64,000 bases of DNA, taken from Eubacterium sp. GTDB lineage: Bacteria; Bacillota; Clostridia; Oscillospirales; Acutalibacteraceae. A program made the translations under genes and the position numbers. Below are positions 11,605 to 20,834 of the stretch, in pieces. The first letter of the stretch is position 1, and each line of letters starts with the position of its first letter. Location: positions 1 through 64,000 of the forward strand of contig JAFSRN010000011.1 in the NCBI GenBank assembly GCA_017446095.1. The letters run 5' to 3'. The notes beneath the pieces are model-generated. The model was not told the DNA's origin, did not search any database, and worked only from the letters and a program-made list of their open reading frames with translations.

Positions 11605-12231
11605 TTATTCTTCCTCTGGTTTTTCTTTTTTGCTGTACACGCAGCCGCAGAAGTTTTGCCTGTACAGGTCGTATTCGCGGCTGAGTTCAATTGAGCGCTT
11701 ATAGCCCTCGCGCTTTTTGAAGTCTGACGGCAGCCATTTTACGCCGTACTGCTCTGCGACTTCAAAGCCGATTTCGTTAATCTTCTGCGAGTTTTTGAGG
11801 GGGCTTATTGACAGCGTGGTGCAAAAGTAATCAAAGCCCTGCTCTTTTGCACGCGCCGCGGTTTGCTCAAGGCGCATACGGTAGCACTTAAAGCACCGCT
11901 CGCCGCCCTCCTTAACAGCTTCAAGCCCCTTGGCGATTTTAAGGAATTCGCTGTAATCGTAGTCGCCCTTAATAAGTTTGACCTTATTCTTTACAGGCAG
12001 GGCTTCAATCAGCCGCTTCTGCTCTGCAAAGCGCTTTTCAAACTCGCTTTTGGGCGAAATGTTGGGGTTGAAGTAAAACACGGTTATTGCAAAATACTGC
12101 GACAGATATTCAAGCGTGTAGCTTGAACACGGCGCGCAGCAGCTGTGCAGCAGCAACGTTGGCGCCGAGCCGTTTTTGGCAATGCCGTCAATAATCTCAT
12201 CCGTTTGTTTTTGGTAGTTAATCTTGTTCAT
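11605..12231 (-). CDS. queH: Epoxyqueuosine reductase QueH
   Basis: This 208-residue protein (formerly DUF208) catalyses the last step of queuosine synthesis on tRNA, replacing QueG in many anaerobes. Diagnostic cysteines are present: LHSCCAPCSS near residues 28-37, GERCFKCYRMR in the middle and NFCGCVYS near the C-terminus, which bind Fe-S and iron. I chose the ATG at 12231, which overlaps the upstream stop as TGATG; a GTG three bases earlier is possible. It is translationally coupled to the M23 peptidase gene upstream. Confidence 0.95.
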   Translation of the reverse strand: MNKINYQKQTDEIIDGIAKNGSAPTLLLHSCCAPCSSYTLEYLSQYFAITVFYFNPNISPKSEFEKRFAEQKRLIEALPVKNKVKLIKGDYDYSEFLKIAKGLEAVKEGGERCFKCYRMRLEQTAARAKEQGFDYFCTTLSISPLKNSQKINEIGFEVAEQYGVKWLPSDFKKREGYKRSIELSREYDLYRQNFCGCVYSKKEKPEEE

Positions 12232-13718
12232 CACTTTTTACTCAGGTACGGCACAGGGTTAACCTTGACGCCGTCTACAATAACTTCAAAGTGGCTGTGC
12301 GGACCTGTTGAGTTGCCTGTGGAACCGCTGCGCGCGAGCTGCTGACCTTTGGCAACGTTCTGACCGACAGTTACAAGGATTTCCGAATTATGGGCATAAA
12401 GCGTAACAATCTGCCTGCCCTTGGAATCCGTGCCGTGGTAAACCATAACGTAGTAGCCGTAGGAATAGTTGAGCTTACGCACCTTGATAACCATGCCCTT
12501 TTGCGCTGCGACAACGCGGCTGCCTGTCGGGCACGGGAAATCTGTGCCTGTGTGCGGCTTGCCGTTACTGTAATAGCCGAACGCGCAGGACACCGCGTAG
12601 TGACCGGGAACGGGGAAGGTCATGCTGAGACTTGCGTCGGAATTGTTGTAGAGCGACTTCGCCTCGTCCTCCATCTTCTTTTCCTGGCTTGCGCGGTTCT
12701 TGGTGACCGCGGTTGTGATTTCATCAGGGTCCTTGAGCCCTTTGAGCAGGGCGTCAATTTCCTCTTCAACCTTCTTGACGGTTTCCTCATCCTCGTTGCG
12801 AAATTCCGTGTACACCTTTGCGTTGTGGGTGTATACCGCAAACAGGCGGTCGCTTTCCGCCCTGTCGTCGTCGAGCATTATTTTTTTCTTGGCGATGAGT
12901 TCCTGGTCTTTTTCTACCTTATCCTGCTCTTTTTTGCACTCGTCGCGCTTTGCGTCAAGCACTTTTTTTGAGGCGTTAATGCGTTTTTTCTGCTCGTTGA
13001 GTCCGCCCTGCTTTGTGATGATGCTGTCCATCTGGGAGTTGACTTGTTTAAGCAGTTCGGTATCGCTTTGCGACACGGCGCGAATCATCTCAAACCGCGA
13101 CAAAAACTGCTCTAAATCCTTGCTGCAGAGCAGCGACGCAATTGCGCTGTCGCTACCGCTTATGTACATTGCGCGCAGGCGCAGGCAGTATAAGCCGTAG
13201 GTGTGGGTAAACGATTTTTTGAGCTTGTCGTACTCTTTTTGCGACTTATTGTATTCTTTTTGCAGCTCGTCAATCCTGTCCTCAAGCGGCTTAATCTGCT
13301 TGTTTAACTTTTCCACCTTTTTGCGCGCCACATCAACCTCGTCGGTTAGAACCTGCAGTTCCTTATCAAGAATGCCGATTTTTTCGTCAAGCACGTTGAT
13401 ATACTCTTCGGTGGTCTTGGCGTTTTCGCTGTACTGGGCAAGCTTTTCCTGGCTCTTCTTAAGCTTTTCCTGCAGTTCCTTTTTCTGCTGGGCAAGCGAC
13501 TTTTTAGCCTCCTGCTTTTCCTTTTTAGGATCCTTGGTGGTGGTTTCCTTTTTATCGTCAGACTTCTTTGAAGTCGTTTTTTCCGCTTCCTTTTCCGTGG
13601 TGGTTACGGTTGTTTTTTCGCTCGTTTCGTCTGCAAAAGCCGTGGTTAAGCAGGCGGAAAATACAAATATAACCGCCAGAATTATGCAGATTAACTTTTT
13701 GGTTTGTGCGTGTTTCAA
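12231..13718 (-). CDS. Secreted M23 peptidase with long coiled coil (EnvC/NlpD-like)
   Basis: This 495-residue protein has a signal peptide (about 1-29, ending near TAFA), a Thr/Lys/Glu-rich stretch, a long coiled coil (about 70-345) and a C-terminal M23/LytM domain. The zinc ligands are all present: HTGTDF, the LYAHNS motif and GPHSHFEV. M23 proteins of this layout cut peptidoglycan cross-links or activate other hydrolases in cell division and wall growth. It follows a paralogue of the same design by 17 bases, so the two form a tandem duplicated pair in one transcript. The downstream queH overlaps it by one base. Confidence 0.92.
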   Translation of the reverse strand: MKHAQTKKLICIILAVIFVFSACLTTAFADETSEKTTVTTTEKEAEKTTSKKSDDKKETTTKDPKKEKQEAKKSLAQQKKELQEKLKKSQEKLAQYSENAKTTEEYINVLDEKIGILDKELQVLTDEVDVARKKVEKLNKQIKPLEDRIDELQKEYNKSQKEYDKLKKSFTHTYGLYCLRLRAMYISGSDSAIASLLCSKDLEQFLSRFEMIRAVSQSDTELLKQVNSQMDSIITKQGGLNEQKKRINASKKVLDAKRDECKKEQDKVEKDQELIAKKKIMLDDDRAESDRLFAVYTHNAKVYTEFRNEDEETVKKVEEEIDALLKGLKDPDEITTAVTKNRASQEKKMEDEAKSLYNNSDASLSMTFPVPGHYAVSCAFGYYSNGKPHTGTDFPCPTGSRVVAAQKGMVIKVRKLNYSYGYYVMVYHGTDSKGRQIVTLYAHNSEILVTVGQNVAKGQQLARSGSTGNSTGPHSHFEVIVDGVKVNPVPYLSKK

Positions 13719-13735
13719 AATAATACCTTCTTTGG

Positions 13736-15109
13736 TTACGGTAAATAGTTTGCGGGGTTTTGTGCGCAGTACTGGTCGGCGCCGCCGATGCGAACTTCAA
13801 AATGGCAATGCGGACCTGTTGAGTTGCCCGTGGTGCCGCTATAGGCTATCTGCTGCCCCTTTTTTACATACTGCCCGGGGGATACAATAATACCGTTGTT
13901 GTGCGCGTAAAGCGTGTAAACAGGCTTGCCGCTCGCCGTGGTTTTATCGTGGCGGATAACGACGTAGTGCCCGTAGCTGTATTCAAGAATCTTTACAAGA
14001 ATTACGGTGCCCGATTCGGCTGCAACAATTTTGCAATTGACGTTGCCCCAGGTTGAAAAATCGCAGCCCGTGTGGCCGTCGTACGCGCCGAAAGCGCAGG
14101 TGATAGCCGTGTACTGCGGGCAGGGATAAGTCAGGTTGATATAGCCCGATTCGTCCTGCTGTGTGGTTGCAGGCTGTGTAGCAGTCGGCTTTGCGCTGCC
14201 TGCGGTTGTGCTTTCCGCAGCAGGTTTGGTCGTGGTTTCGGGCGTGTTGTACATCCTGTCGGCAGCGGCGATATCAGCGTCAATCGCGTCAAGCTCTTCC
14301 CTTGTGGTGTCGCGGAATTCGCCGTACTTCTTCGTTTTGTCGTGCAGTTCCTGCAGGATTTTGTTCTGCTCATCCTGCTGCGCTTCAATTACCGCCTGCT
14401 GTTCAGCCAGTTTTTCCTGATTTTCAAGCAGTGCGCCGCGCTGCAGTTTGAGGTTCTTTTTGTTGTTTTTTAAAGTGACCTGCGACTTTTTAAGCGATTG
14501 GGTTTTTGCCTTAAGCTGCTCTTTTGCTTGCGCTGCTTTTCTGCTTTGGGACTGCACCTTTTCAAGCAGCTGACCGTCCTGTTTTGCGACGGAACTTACC
14601 ATCTGCATACGGGTGATAAAACTGCCCACGCCGTCGCTTGTAAGCAGAAAACTGATAACGCTGCCCTGCTGACCGCTGATGTAAATCGCGCGCATTCTGG
14701 CGCAGTAATCGGCGTATGCGCTTTGGAACTCGGCGTCAAGCTCATCGGCGGTATAGCCAAGCGCCTCAACCTCCGCGCCCATATCCGCAATCGCCTGCTC
14801 GTTATCTGCAATCTTCCTCTCAAGCGCGGCGACCTTATCCTCAATAATATCAACTTCCTGCTTTGAGTAGTTGTACTCGCGCGTGAGGTAGGAAATCTTG
14901 TCGCCCAGAACTTCGATATACTCTTCAGTATCCTTGCTCTGCCTGCCGAGCTCGGCAAGCTTTTTCTCCGTTTCGGCAAGCTTGCTTTTAAGCTCGCTTC
15001 GCTGCGCTTCAAGGCTTGAGGTATCGGCGGCATATGACGTAACAGCCGTAAACAGCAAGCATATCGCCGCAATAACCGATATGAATTTTACCGGCAATTT
15101 ATGTTTCAA
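13736..15109 (-). CDS. Secreted M23 peptidase with long coiled coil, paralogue (TTG start)
   Basis: I place the start at TTG 15109: CGGAGTG precedes it by about seven bases, and the resulting MKHKLPVKFISV N-terminus parallels MKHAQTKKLICI of the neighbouring paralogue. Of 457 residues, about 1-28 are a signal peptide, 32-270 a coiled coil, then a Thr/Ala-rich linker, then the M23 domain with HTGCDF, LYAHNN and GPHCHFEV, so the zinc site is intact. It has its own promoter (15154-15182). The pair probably arose by tandem duplication and has diverged strongly outside the catalytic core. Confidence 0.9.
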   Translation of the reverse strand: MKHKLPVKFISVIAAICLLFTAVTSYAADTSSLEAQRSELKSKLAETEKKLAELGRQSKDTEEYIEVLGDKISYLTREYNYSKQEVDIIEDKVAALERKIADNEQAIADMGAEVEALGYTADELDAEFQSAYADYCARMRAIYISGQQGSVISFLLTSDGVGSFITRMQMVSSVAKQDGQLLEKVQSQSRKAAQAKEQLKAKTQSLKKSQVTLKNNKKNLKLQRGALLENQEKLAEQQAVIEAQQDEQNKILQELHDKTKKYGEFRDTTREELDAIDADIAAADRMYNTPETTTKPAAESTTAGSAKPTATQPATTQQDESGYINLTYPCPQYTAITCAFGAYDGHTGCDFSTWGNVNCKIVAAESGTVILVKILEYSYGHYVVIRHDKTTASGKPVYTLYAHNNGIIVSPGQYVKKGQQIAYSGTTGNSTGPHCHFEVRIGGADQYCAQNPANYLP

Positions 15110-15153
15110 AAAATCACTCCGTAGCAACAAAATGATAAACTGCTACAAATATC

Positions 15154-15182
15154 ATTATACCACTTTTTAAGATTATACACAA
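15154..15182 (-). promoter_or_regulatory. Promoter of the M23 peptidase pair
   Basis: On the minus strand, TTGTGT (15177-15182), a 17-bp spacer and a consensus TATAAT (15154-15159) precede the TTG start at 15109 by about 45 bases. Confidence 0.65.
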
Positions 15183-15219
15183 TATATTTAATAAATTAAT
15201 ATTTTACTATGGTCCAAAT

Positions 15220-15288
15220 GGTCCAAGCAAAAATAGTAATTTCCTATAAAAAAACCAAATAATAAAAAATACCTTTTTTGCTTGGACC
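15220..15288. repeat. Inverted repeat GGTCCAAGCAAAAA with AT-rich loop
   Basis: GGTCCAAGCAAAAA (15220-15233) recurs as its exact reverse complement at 15275-15288, with a 41-base AT-rich centre. GGTCCA also occurs at 15211, and a degenerate match lies just beyond the right arm. It lies in the gap between the hydrogenase operon terminator and the M23 promoter. It could be a tiny non-autonomous element or an operator. Confidence 0.6.
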
Positions 15289-15304
15289 GTCTGGGCACTG
15301 CTAT

Positions 15305-15340
15305 ATATAAAAAAGCACTACCGGACGAATCCGGTAGTGC
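15305..15340 (-). terminator. Terminator of the hydrogenase operon
   Basis: On the minus strand, GCACTACCGG and CCGGTAGTGC form a 10-bp stem with a 6-base loop (15315-15340), followed by TTTTTTATATA. It lies 14 bases after the hydA stop. Confidence 0.92.
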
Positions 15341-15353
15341 AAAATTGTAGATG

Positions 15354-17096
15354 TCAGAATCTCTTGCGTACTACGTATGAGGTGTGGAGTGCGTGGTGTG
15401 CTTTTTCGCAACCGAAGCCGTCATACCATTCGCTGTAGAGAGTCTTGATTACAGGTGATTCGTGCGACATACGAAGCGGCATTTCCTTATCCTGGTCGTA
15501 AAGTGCCTTTGCGCGAACTGCCTTAAGGTCGATAGTATCGCGTACGTACTGTGGCTGAATCGGCTGTCCGCCGCCGTTTACACAGCCGCCCGGGCATCCC
15601 ATAATCTCGATAAAGCCCCAACCCTCGGGGTTGCCTGCTTTAAGCTTATCCATAACCTCTTTAGCCGCTGCAGCGCCTGATGCAACACAGAGCTTGAGCG
15701 GTGTGCCGCCAACCTCAACAGTTGCTTCCTTGATGCTGTCTGTACCGCGGACTGCCTGAACCTCAATAGGCTCTGTTGCGCCGTTGAGCCAAGCGTTTGC
15801 AGTTCTTACCGCTGCTTCCATAACGCCGCCTGTTGCGCCGAAGATAACAGCTGCGCCGGTATCCTCTGCAAGAGGTGAGTCAAACTCTTCCTCAGGAAGG
15901 TTCTCGAAGCTGATGCCGAGACGCTTCATCATTCTTGCAGCCTCACGTGTTGTGAGTGCGATATCAACATCGGGAACGCCTGCTGCGTTCTGGTCGGGAC
16001 GTGTAATCTCGAACTTCTTTGCTGTACACGGCATAACCGAAACAACAACCATCTTCTTCGGGTCGATGCCCATCTTCTCTGCATAGTAAGTCTTGATTAC
16101 CGCGCCTGACATCTGCTGCGGTGACTTGCAGGTTGAAAGATGTGCAATGAGGTCGGGATAGTAGAATTCGCAGAACTTAACCCAACCGGGTGAACAGGAA
16201 GTAATCATCGGCAGAGTGCCGTTTTTCTTCATTCTTTCAACAAGCTCGTTAGCCTCTTCAACGATTGTGAGGTCGGCACCGAAGTCTGTGTCAAATACCT
16301 TGTCAAAGCCAAGGCGGCGCAGACCTGCAACCATTTTGCCCTCAACATTTGTGCCGGGTGCCATGCCGAAGCATTCGCCGATTGTTGCACGGATTGAAGG
16401 TGCAGTCTGGATAACAACGTACTTGTCAGGATCTGCAAGAGCAGCCCAAACCTTATCTGTATCGTCCTTCTCCGTAAGAGCGCCTGTAGGACAAACTGCC
16501 GTACACTGACCGCAGGAAATACAAGGCGTCTGGTTGAGTGAAAGACCGAAAGGCTGACCGATCTGTGTGTCAAAGCCGCGGTCGTTAGGACCGATAACGC
16601 TTACGTACTGCTGCTTACAAGCGGCAACGCAGCGACGGCAAAGAATACATTTGTTGTTGTCACGAACAAGGTGCGCTGTGCTTGTGTCAAGCTCATAGTG
16701 CGGCTTTTCGCCCTCAAAGCTTGATTCCTCAACGCCGTACTCGTTGCAGAGCTTCTGCAGTTCGCAGTTTGTTGAGCGTGAGCAGGAAAGGCACTTCTTT
16801 TCGTGTGTTGAGAGGATAAGTTCAAGCGTAGTCTTTCTCGCTTTCTGAATCTTATCTGTATTGGTAAGAACCTCCATACCCTCTGATACAGGGTAAACGC
16901 AGGCTGTTACCTGTCTGAAACCTCTGCCCTCGTTTGCTTCAACAATGCAAATACGGCAGGCACCGATTTCATTGATTTTCTTCATATAGCACAGTGTAGG
17001 AATTTCAATACCAATCTGGCGGGCAGCTTCGAGGATAGTTGAGCCCTTTGGTACACTTGCAGCTATGCCATTGATTTTAACATTAACCATATCCAT
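15354..17096 (-). CDS. hydA: [FeFe]-hydrogenase catalytic subunit (bifurcating type, HydA)
   Basis: This 580-residue protein carries an N-terminal [2Fe-2S] domain (TLCYMKKINEIGACRIC), a His-Cys cluster region (EKKCLSCSRSTNCELQKLC), two [4Fe-4S] motifs (CILCRRCVAACK and CISCGQCTAVCP) and the H-cluster domain. All three H-cluster signatures are intact: TSCSPGW, MPCTAKKFE and EIMGCPGGCVNGGGQP. With HydB and HydC it forms the NADH/ferredoxin-linked electron-bifurcating hydrogenase that makes or uses H2 in the cytoplasm. SD AAAGGAG lies ten bases upstream of the ATG. It is the last gene of the operon, just before the terminator. Confidence 0.96.
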   Translation of the reverse strand: MDMVNVKINGIAASVPKGSTILEAARQIGIEIPTLCYMKKINEIGACRICIVEANEGRGFRQVTACVYPVSEGMEVLTNTDKIQKARKTTLELILSTHEKKCLSCSRSTNCELQKLCNEYGVEESSFEGEKPHYELDTSTAHLVRDNNKCILCRRCVAACKQQYVSVIGPNDRGFDTQIGQPFGLSLNQTPCISCGQCTAVCPTGALTEKDDTDKVWAALADPDKYVVIQTAPSIRATIGECFGMAPGTNVEGKMVAGLRRLGFDKVFDTDFGADLTIVEEANELVERMKKNGTLPMITSCSPGWVKFCEFYYPDLIAHLSTCKSPQQMSGAVIKTYYAEKMGIDPKKMVVVSVMPCTAKKFEITRPDQNAAGVPDVDIALTTREAARMMKRLGISFENLPEEEFDSPLAEDTGAAVIFGATGGVMEAAVRTANAWLNGATEPIEVQAVRGTDSIKEATVEVGGTPLKLCVASGAAAAKEVMDKLKAGNPEGWGFIEIMGCPGGCVNGGGQPIQPQYVRDTIDLKAVRAKALYDQDKEMPLRMSHESPVIKTLYSEWYDGFGCEKAHHALHTSYVVRKRF

Positions 17097-17114
17097 AATA
17101 TATAGGCTCCTTTC

Positions 17115-18938
17115 TTACTGCTTGCTGATTGCTTTGAATTTACACTTGGACATACAAACGCCGCACTTAACGCACTTTTCAGGGTGAATCTTGTATGACG
17201 GAAGCTTGTGTCCCGGTGCAATATATTCAGTCTTGTGGATTGTATTAACAGGACAGTTACCTGCGCACATACCGCAACCGATGCACTTGTCGGGGTCGAT
17301 TGTGTATGTAAGAAGGTCTTTACATACGCCTGCAGGACACTTCTTGTCCTGAACGTGAGCTACATACTCGTCGCGGAAGAACTTGAGTGTTGCAAGTACA
17401 GGGTTAGGTGCTGTCTGACCAAGACCGCAGGCTGAATTTGCCTTGATGTAGTGGCAAAGTGCCTCAAGCTTGTCAAGGTCTTCCATTGTGCCCTTGCCCT
17501 TTGTGATTTTATCAAGCATTTCGAGAAGTCGCTTGGTACCTACACGGCAAGGTGTACATTTACCGCAGGACTCATCTACTGTGAATTCAAGGAAGAATTT
17601 AGCGATGTCAACCATGCAGGTGTCCTCGTCCATAACGATAAGACCGCCTGAACCCATCATACAGCCCATTGCAAGAAGGTTGTCGTAGTCAATCTCTGTG
17701 TCAATGAGAGTAGCAGGGATACATCCGCCTGAAGGACCGCCTGTCTGTGCAGCCTTGAACTTTTTGCCGTTCGGGATACCGCCGCCGATATCGTAGATGA
17801 TTTCGCGCAGGGTTGTGCCCATAGGAACCTCTACAAGACCTGTGTGCTTAATCTTACCGCCGAGTGCGAATACCTTTGTACCCTTTGACTTTTCGGTACC
17901 CATTGAAGCAAACCAGTCAGCGCCCTTGAGGAGAATCTGGGGAACGTTTGCAAAGGTTTCAACGTTATTTTCAACTGTCGGCTTGCCGTAAAGTCCCTTA
18001 ACTGCCGGGAACGGCGGTCTCGGACGCGGCTCACCGCGGTTACCTTCGATAGAGGTCATAAGAGCAGTTTCCTCACCGCAAACGAATGCGCCTGCGCCAA
18101 GACGGATTTCCATATCAAAGTCGAAGCCCGAACCGAAGATGTCCTTGCCGAGGAGTCCGTACTCTCTTGCCTGGTCGATAGCAATCTGAAGTCTTTTAAC
18201 GGCGATAGGATACTCTGCACGAACGTAAACGTAGCCCTTTGTTGCGCCGATAGCGTAACCGCAGATAGCCATAGCCTCGATGATGCAGTGCGGGTCGCCT
18301 TCAAGAACAGACCTGTCCATAAATGCACCCGGGTCGCCCTCATCGGCGTTACATACTACATACTTCTGGTCTGCCTGGTTAGGTGCGCAAAGCGACCATT
18401 TGAAGCCTGTGGGGAATCCGCCGCCGCCGCGACCGCGAAGACCTGAATCGGATACGCACTTAATAACGTCCTCAGGCGTCATTTCGGTAAGAACCTTACC
18501 GAGTGCTGCGTAACCGTCAACAGCGATATATTCATCGATGTTTTCGGGGTCAATAACACCGCAGTTGCGAAGTGCTACACGGTGCTGCGACTTGTAAAAG
18601 TCGGTGTCGTTAAGCGATACAAGACCGTCCTCGAGTTCATCCTTAGGTGTGGTTGTTTCGTCATAAACAAGACGGTCAACAACTCTGCCCTTGAGAAGGT
18701 GCTCTTCAACGATTTCCTTAACATCGCTTGGCTTAACCTGGCTGTAGAAAGTACCTTCAGGATATACGATAACTACAGGACCGAGAGCGCAAAGACCGAA
18801 GCAACCTGTCTGAACGAGCTTGATTTCACCCGAAAGACCGTTAGCGTCGATATGCTCCTTGAAGGCGTCCTGAATAGCCTTACTTCCTGAAGAGGTACAG
18901 CCGGTACCGCCACAGATAAGTACTTGTGAACGAATCAT
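17115..18938 (-). CDS. hydB: Bifurcating hydrogenase NADH-binding subunit (HydB, NuoF-like)
   Basis: This 607-residue protein has an N-terminal thioredoxin-like [2Fe-2S] domain (CGGTGCTSSGS and QTGCFGLCALG), the NuoF core with the FMN/NADH-binding stretch GRGGGGFPTG (about 170-179), the NuoF [4Fe-4S] motif SCGKCTPCRVGTK (about 460-472), and two C-terminal ferredoxin-type clusters (CIGCGMCAGNCP and CVKCGVCMSKC). It oxidises or reduces NAD(H) and contains the flavin used in bifurcation. It lies 18 bases upstream of hydA. The length and domain set match HydB of clostridial HydABC enzymes. Confidence 0.95.
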   Translation of the reverse strand: MIRSQVLICGGTGCTSSGSKAIQDAFKEHIDANGLSGEIKLVQTGCFGLCALGPVVIVYPEGTFYSQVKPSDVKEIVEEHLLKGRVVDRLVYDETTTPKDELEDGLVSLNDTDFYKSQHRVALRNCGVIDPENIDEYIAVDGYAALGKVLTEMTPEDVIKCVSDSGLRGRGGGGFPTGFKWSLCAPNQADQKYVVCNADEGDPGAFMDRSVLEGDPHCIIEAMAICGYAIGATKGYVYVRAEYPIAVKRLQIAIDQAREYGLLGKDIFGSGFDFDMEIRLGAGAFVCGEETALMTSIEGNRGEPRPRPPFPAVKGLYGKPTVENNVETFANVPQILLKGADWFASMGTEKSKGTKVFALGGKIKHTGLVEVPMGTTLREIIYDIGGGIPNGKKFKAAQTGGPSGGCIPATLIDTEIDYDNLLAMGCMMGSGGLIVMDEDTCMVDIAKFFLEFTVDESCGKCTPCRVGTKRLLEMLDKITKGKGTMEDLDKLEALCHYIKANSACGLGQTAPNPVLATLKFFRDEYVAHVQDKKCPAGVCKDLLTYTIDPDKCIGCGMCAGNCPVNTIHKTEYIAPGHKLPSYKIHPEKCVKCGVCMSKCKFKAISKQ

Positions 18939-18954
18939 TTACTCTACCTCCGTA

Positions 18955-19326
18955 TTATGCTTCATTATTTGAAATTGTGTATTCGTTAATAACTTTGCCG
19001 CCGTGAAGGTGAATTTCAACAACGTCCTTTGCCTTTTCAGGCGTCATTTTAACGTAGGTTGTCTTTTCCTTACCAGCCTCAAAAACCTCAACAACGGGTT
19101 CAAACTGGCAGATACCGATGCAACCTGTCTGCGAAACGGTAACCTTGTCCTGCATACCAAGACGGTTAACCTCTTCAACAAAAGTGTTGAGCACGGGGCG
19201 TGCGCCTGCAGCAATACCGCAGGTTGCCATACCAACTACAACACGGATGTCGCCGGTACCTTCGCGAAGAACAACCTTGTCCTTCATCTTCTCTCTGATG
19301 GCTTGAAGTTCTGCTAATGATTTCAT
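18955..19326 (-). CDS. Stand-alone thioredoxin-like [2Fe-2S] ferredoxin
   Basis: This 123-residue protein has the [2Fe-2S] ligands in VGMATCGIAAG and SQTGCIGICQFEP, the NuoE C-terminal type fold. It resembles the N-terminal domain of HydB and sits directly before hydB, as in many clostridial HydABC operons. It may be an extra electron carrier or accessory subunit; its exact role is not settled. SD AGGAAGG precedes the start. A heptamer repeat separates it from the HATPase gene upstream. Confidence 0.88.
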   Translation of the reverse strand: MKSLAELQAIREKMKDKVVLREGTGDIRVVVGMATCGIAAGARPVLNTFVEEVNRLGMQDKVTVSQTGCIGICQFEPVVEVFEAGKEKTTYVKMTPEKAKDVVEIHLHGGKVINEYTISNNEA

Positions 19327-19391
19327 ACTTTCAATCCTTCCTGTTCCTTATGATTTATTTATATAATTAATTAAATTATAACCAAATAATT

Positions 19392-19512
19392 AATTCGAAA
19401 TTCGGAGTTCGGAATTCGGAATTAAACGGTGAGCTACGCTCACACTCATTATTATTGTTTGAGCGTAGCGAGTATCATCAATTCCGCATTCCGCATTCCT
19501 AATTCCGCATTA
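19392..19512. repeat. Heptamer-array repeat, copy C
   Basis: The left array (AATTCGA, AATTCGG, AGTTCGG, AATTCGG, AATTAAA) and the right array (ATTCCGC, ATTCCGC, ATTCCTA, ATTCCGC, ATTA) flank a core with hairpin GTGAGCTACGCTCAC and the second hairpin-like GAGCGTAGCGAG. The right array ends at the stop codon of the HATPase gene (19510-19512). It lies inside the hydrogenase operon. Confidence 0.85.
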
Positions 19513-20058
19513 TAACTGAACATACTGTTCAGTTAAATATTCCTCTATCCACTTGATTACATCGTATGTGTCAAGCGGCACGTCGCCGAGAACCTGGCGC
19601 AGCTCGCGCGTGTCGAGCGCAACCTCGCCGCTTTCAGTCCTGTGGGTGAAGAGGAAATCCGTATCGGGATGCCCCTGAATGAGCGTTGTGATTGATGAAA
19701 TTACATCGCCGAGCGGTGTAAAATCGAGATGGTTTTTATAAAATGTCGCCGTGACCTCGGTGCCGTGGTCGTCGGGATGTTCTTCTGCAGTTTTAGACTG
19801 CACGGTGAGAGTGCCGCCCGTCTGCTCTGCCGCAAGCTTTAACAGCGGCACGCCGAGCCCGACCTTGCGCGTGGTGCGCGTGGTGTAAAACGGGTCGATT
19901 ACCGACCTCACAACCTCCTCGCTCATACCGCAGCCGTCGTCCTTAAAGGTGAGGGTGAGCAAATCGCCCTGCTCTTCAATAAGTATCTGCGTGAGCGACG
20001 CGCCGGCTTTAACCGAGTTTTCAGCAACGTCTAATATGTTAAGGGATAGTTCTTTCAT
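19510..20058 (-). CDS. HATPase-domain protein of the hydrogenase operon
   Basis: This 182-residue protein starts at the ATG at 20058; a TTG 18 bases upstream lies in repeat sequence and is less likely. The GHKL ATP-binding fold is visible: N box LDVAENSVKAGAS (about 7-19), G1 box DDGCGMS and G2-like RKVGLGVPLLK. No dimerisation/phosphoacceptor helix with His is present, so it is not a complete sensor kinase. Proteins like this recur in operons with HydABC and sensory hydrogenases, where they probably relay redox state to transcription (inference). A poor ribosome site suggests coupling to the upstream PHP gene. Confidence 0.8.
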   Translation of the reverse strand: MKELSLNILDVAENSVKAGASLTQILIEEQGDLLTLTFKDDGCGMSEEVVRSVIDPFYTTRTTRKVGLGVPLLKLAAEQTGGTLTVQSKTAEEHPDDHGTEVTATFYKNHLDFTPLGDVISSITTLIQGHPDTDFLFTHRTESGEVALDTRELRQVLGDVPLDTYDVIKWIEEYLTEQYVQL

Positions 20059-20069
20059 AGGCTTCGCCA

Positions 20070-20117
20070 GACTCAAGACTCAAGCTTGCCCTGCGGGCAA
20101 AAGGCTCAAGGCTTAAG
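20070..20117. repeat. Short heptamer-type repeat between PHP and HATPase genes
   Basis: GACTCAA twice in tandem (20070-20083), a hairpin TTGCCCTGCGGGCAA, then GGCTCAAGGCTTAAG. The period is 7 bp as in the larger copies, and the second array again overlaps the stop codon of the neighbouring gene (PHP stop 20106-20108). It is smaller and lacks the standard core. Confidence 0.55.
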
Positions 20118-20834
20118 TTGTTCAAAAATTTTGTGGCGGACAAGTTTGCCCGAATAGGGCTCGTCATCTACTTCAAAGTAGTTTTCCTTATCGCGCATAT
20201 TTTCAAGGTAGTGCGCGTCGGAACTGACAATCACTGTTTTATCCTGAAGTCCGTACTTTTCGACATATTCGGCAACCTTATCCTTTTGGTTGATTTCCAC
20301 AATGTCGAAGTGCGGTGTTTCGGGGAAAGTGCCGAGCACCGAGATAATGCCGTTTGCAGGGCGGTCAATATGTGCAGGATAGCACACGCCGCCGAACTGC
20401 GACACAAGCGCAGGCACCTCTTCAAGCGAAACAGTGGTAGCGTTTGACAGCAGGTTTTCATCCTCGCCGATAACGTTATCCTCGCCGTCGCAAATCAGCT
20501 GATTGCCGAAAATCTCTTTTCTGTTTTGTATTTTAATTCTGCGGCTGTCGATTTCCGCATCAAACGCCATAGCGCTTTCAAGCGTTTCAAACAGGCACAC
20601 AACGTGTATGTCCTCGCTGGTGGTAAGCTCCATACCTGCAATCGGAATAACGCCGTAGCGCTTGCACGCTTCAAAGAACGCAGGGCAGTTTTTGCAGGTG
20701 TTATGGTCTGTCAGCGCAATCACATTGAGCCCGCAGAGCGTCGCCATACCGGCAATATTGTTGGGCGTGCTGTCATCGTCGCCGCAGGGCGACAGACAGG
20801 AGTGCAGATGAAAATCGTAGTAATACTTATTCAT
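20106..20834 (-). CDS. PHP-domain metal-dependent phosphoesterase
   Basis: This 242-residue protein has the PHP metal ligands in order: DFHLHS (about 8-13), LTDHN (about 41-45), GMELTT, DIHV, YPAHIDR and SSDAHY. Such proteins hydrolyse phosphoesters, often nucleotides, with two or three metals. It overlaps the upstream DRTGG gene start-to-stop, so it is a true operon member. Its place among the DRTGG and HATPase proteins suggests a role in a nucleotide or phosphate-based signal tied to the hydrogenase. The substrate is unknown. Confidence 0.87.
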   Translation of the reverse strand: MNKYYYDFHLHSCLSPCGDDDSTPNNIAGMATLCGLNVIALTDHNTCKNCPAFFEACKRYGVIPIAGMELTTSEDIHVVCLFETLESAMAFDAEIDSRRIKIQNRKEIFGNQLICDGEDNVIGEDENLLSNATTVSLEEVPALVSQFGGVCYPAHIDRPANGIISVLGTFPETPHFDIVEINQKDKVAEYVEKYGLQDKTVIVSSDAHYLENMRDKENYFEVDDEPYSGKLVRHKIFEQLKP

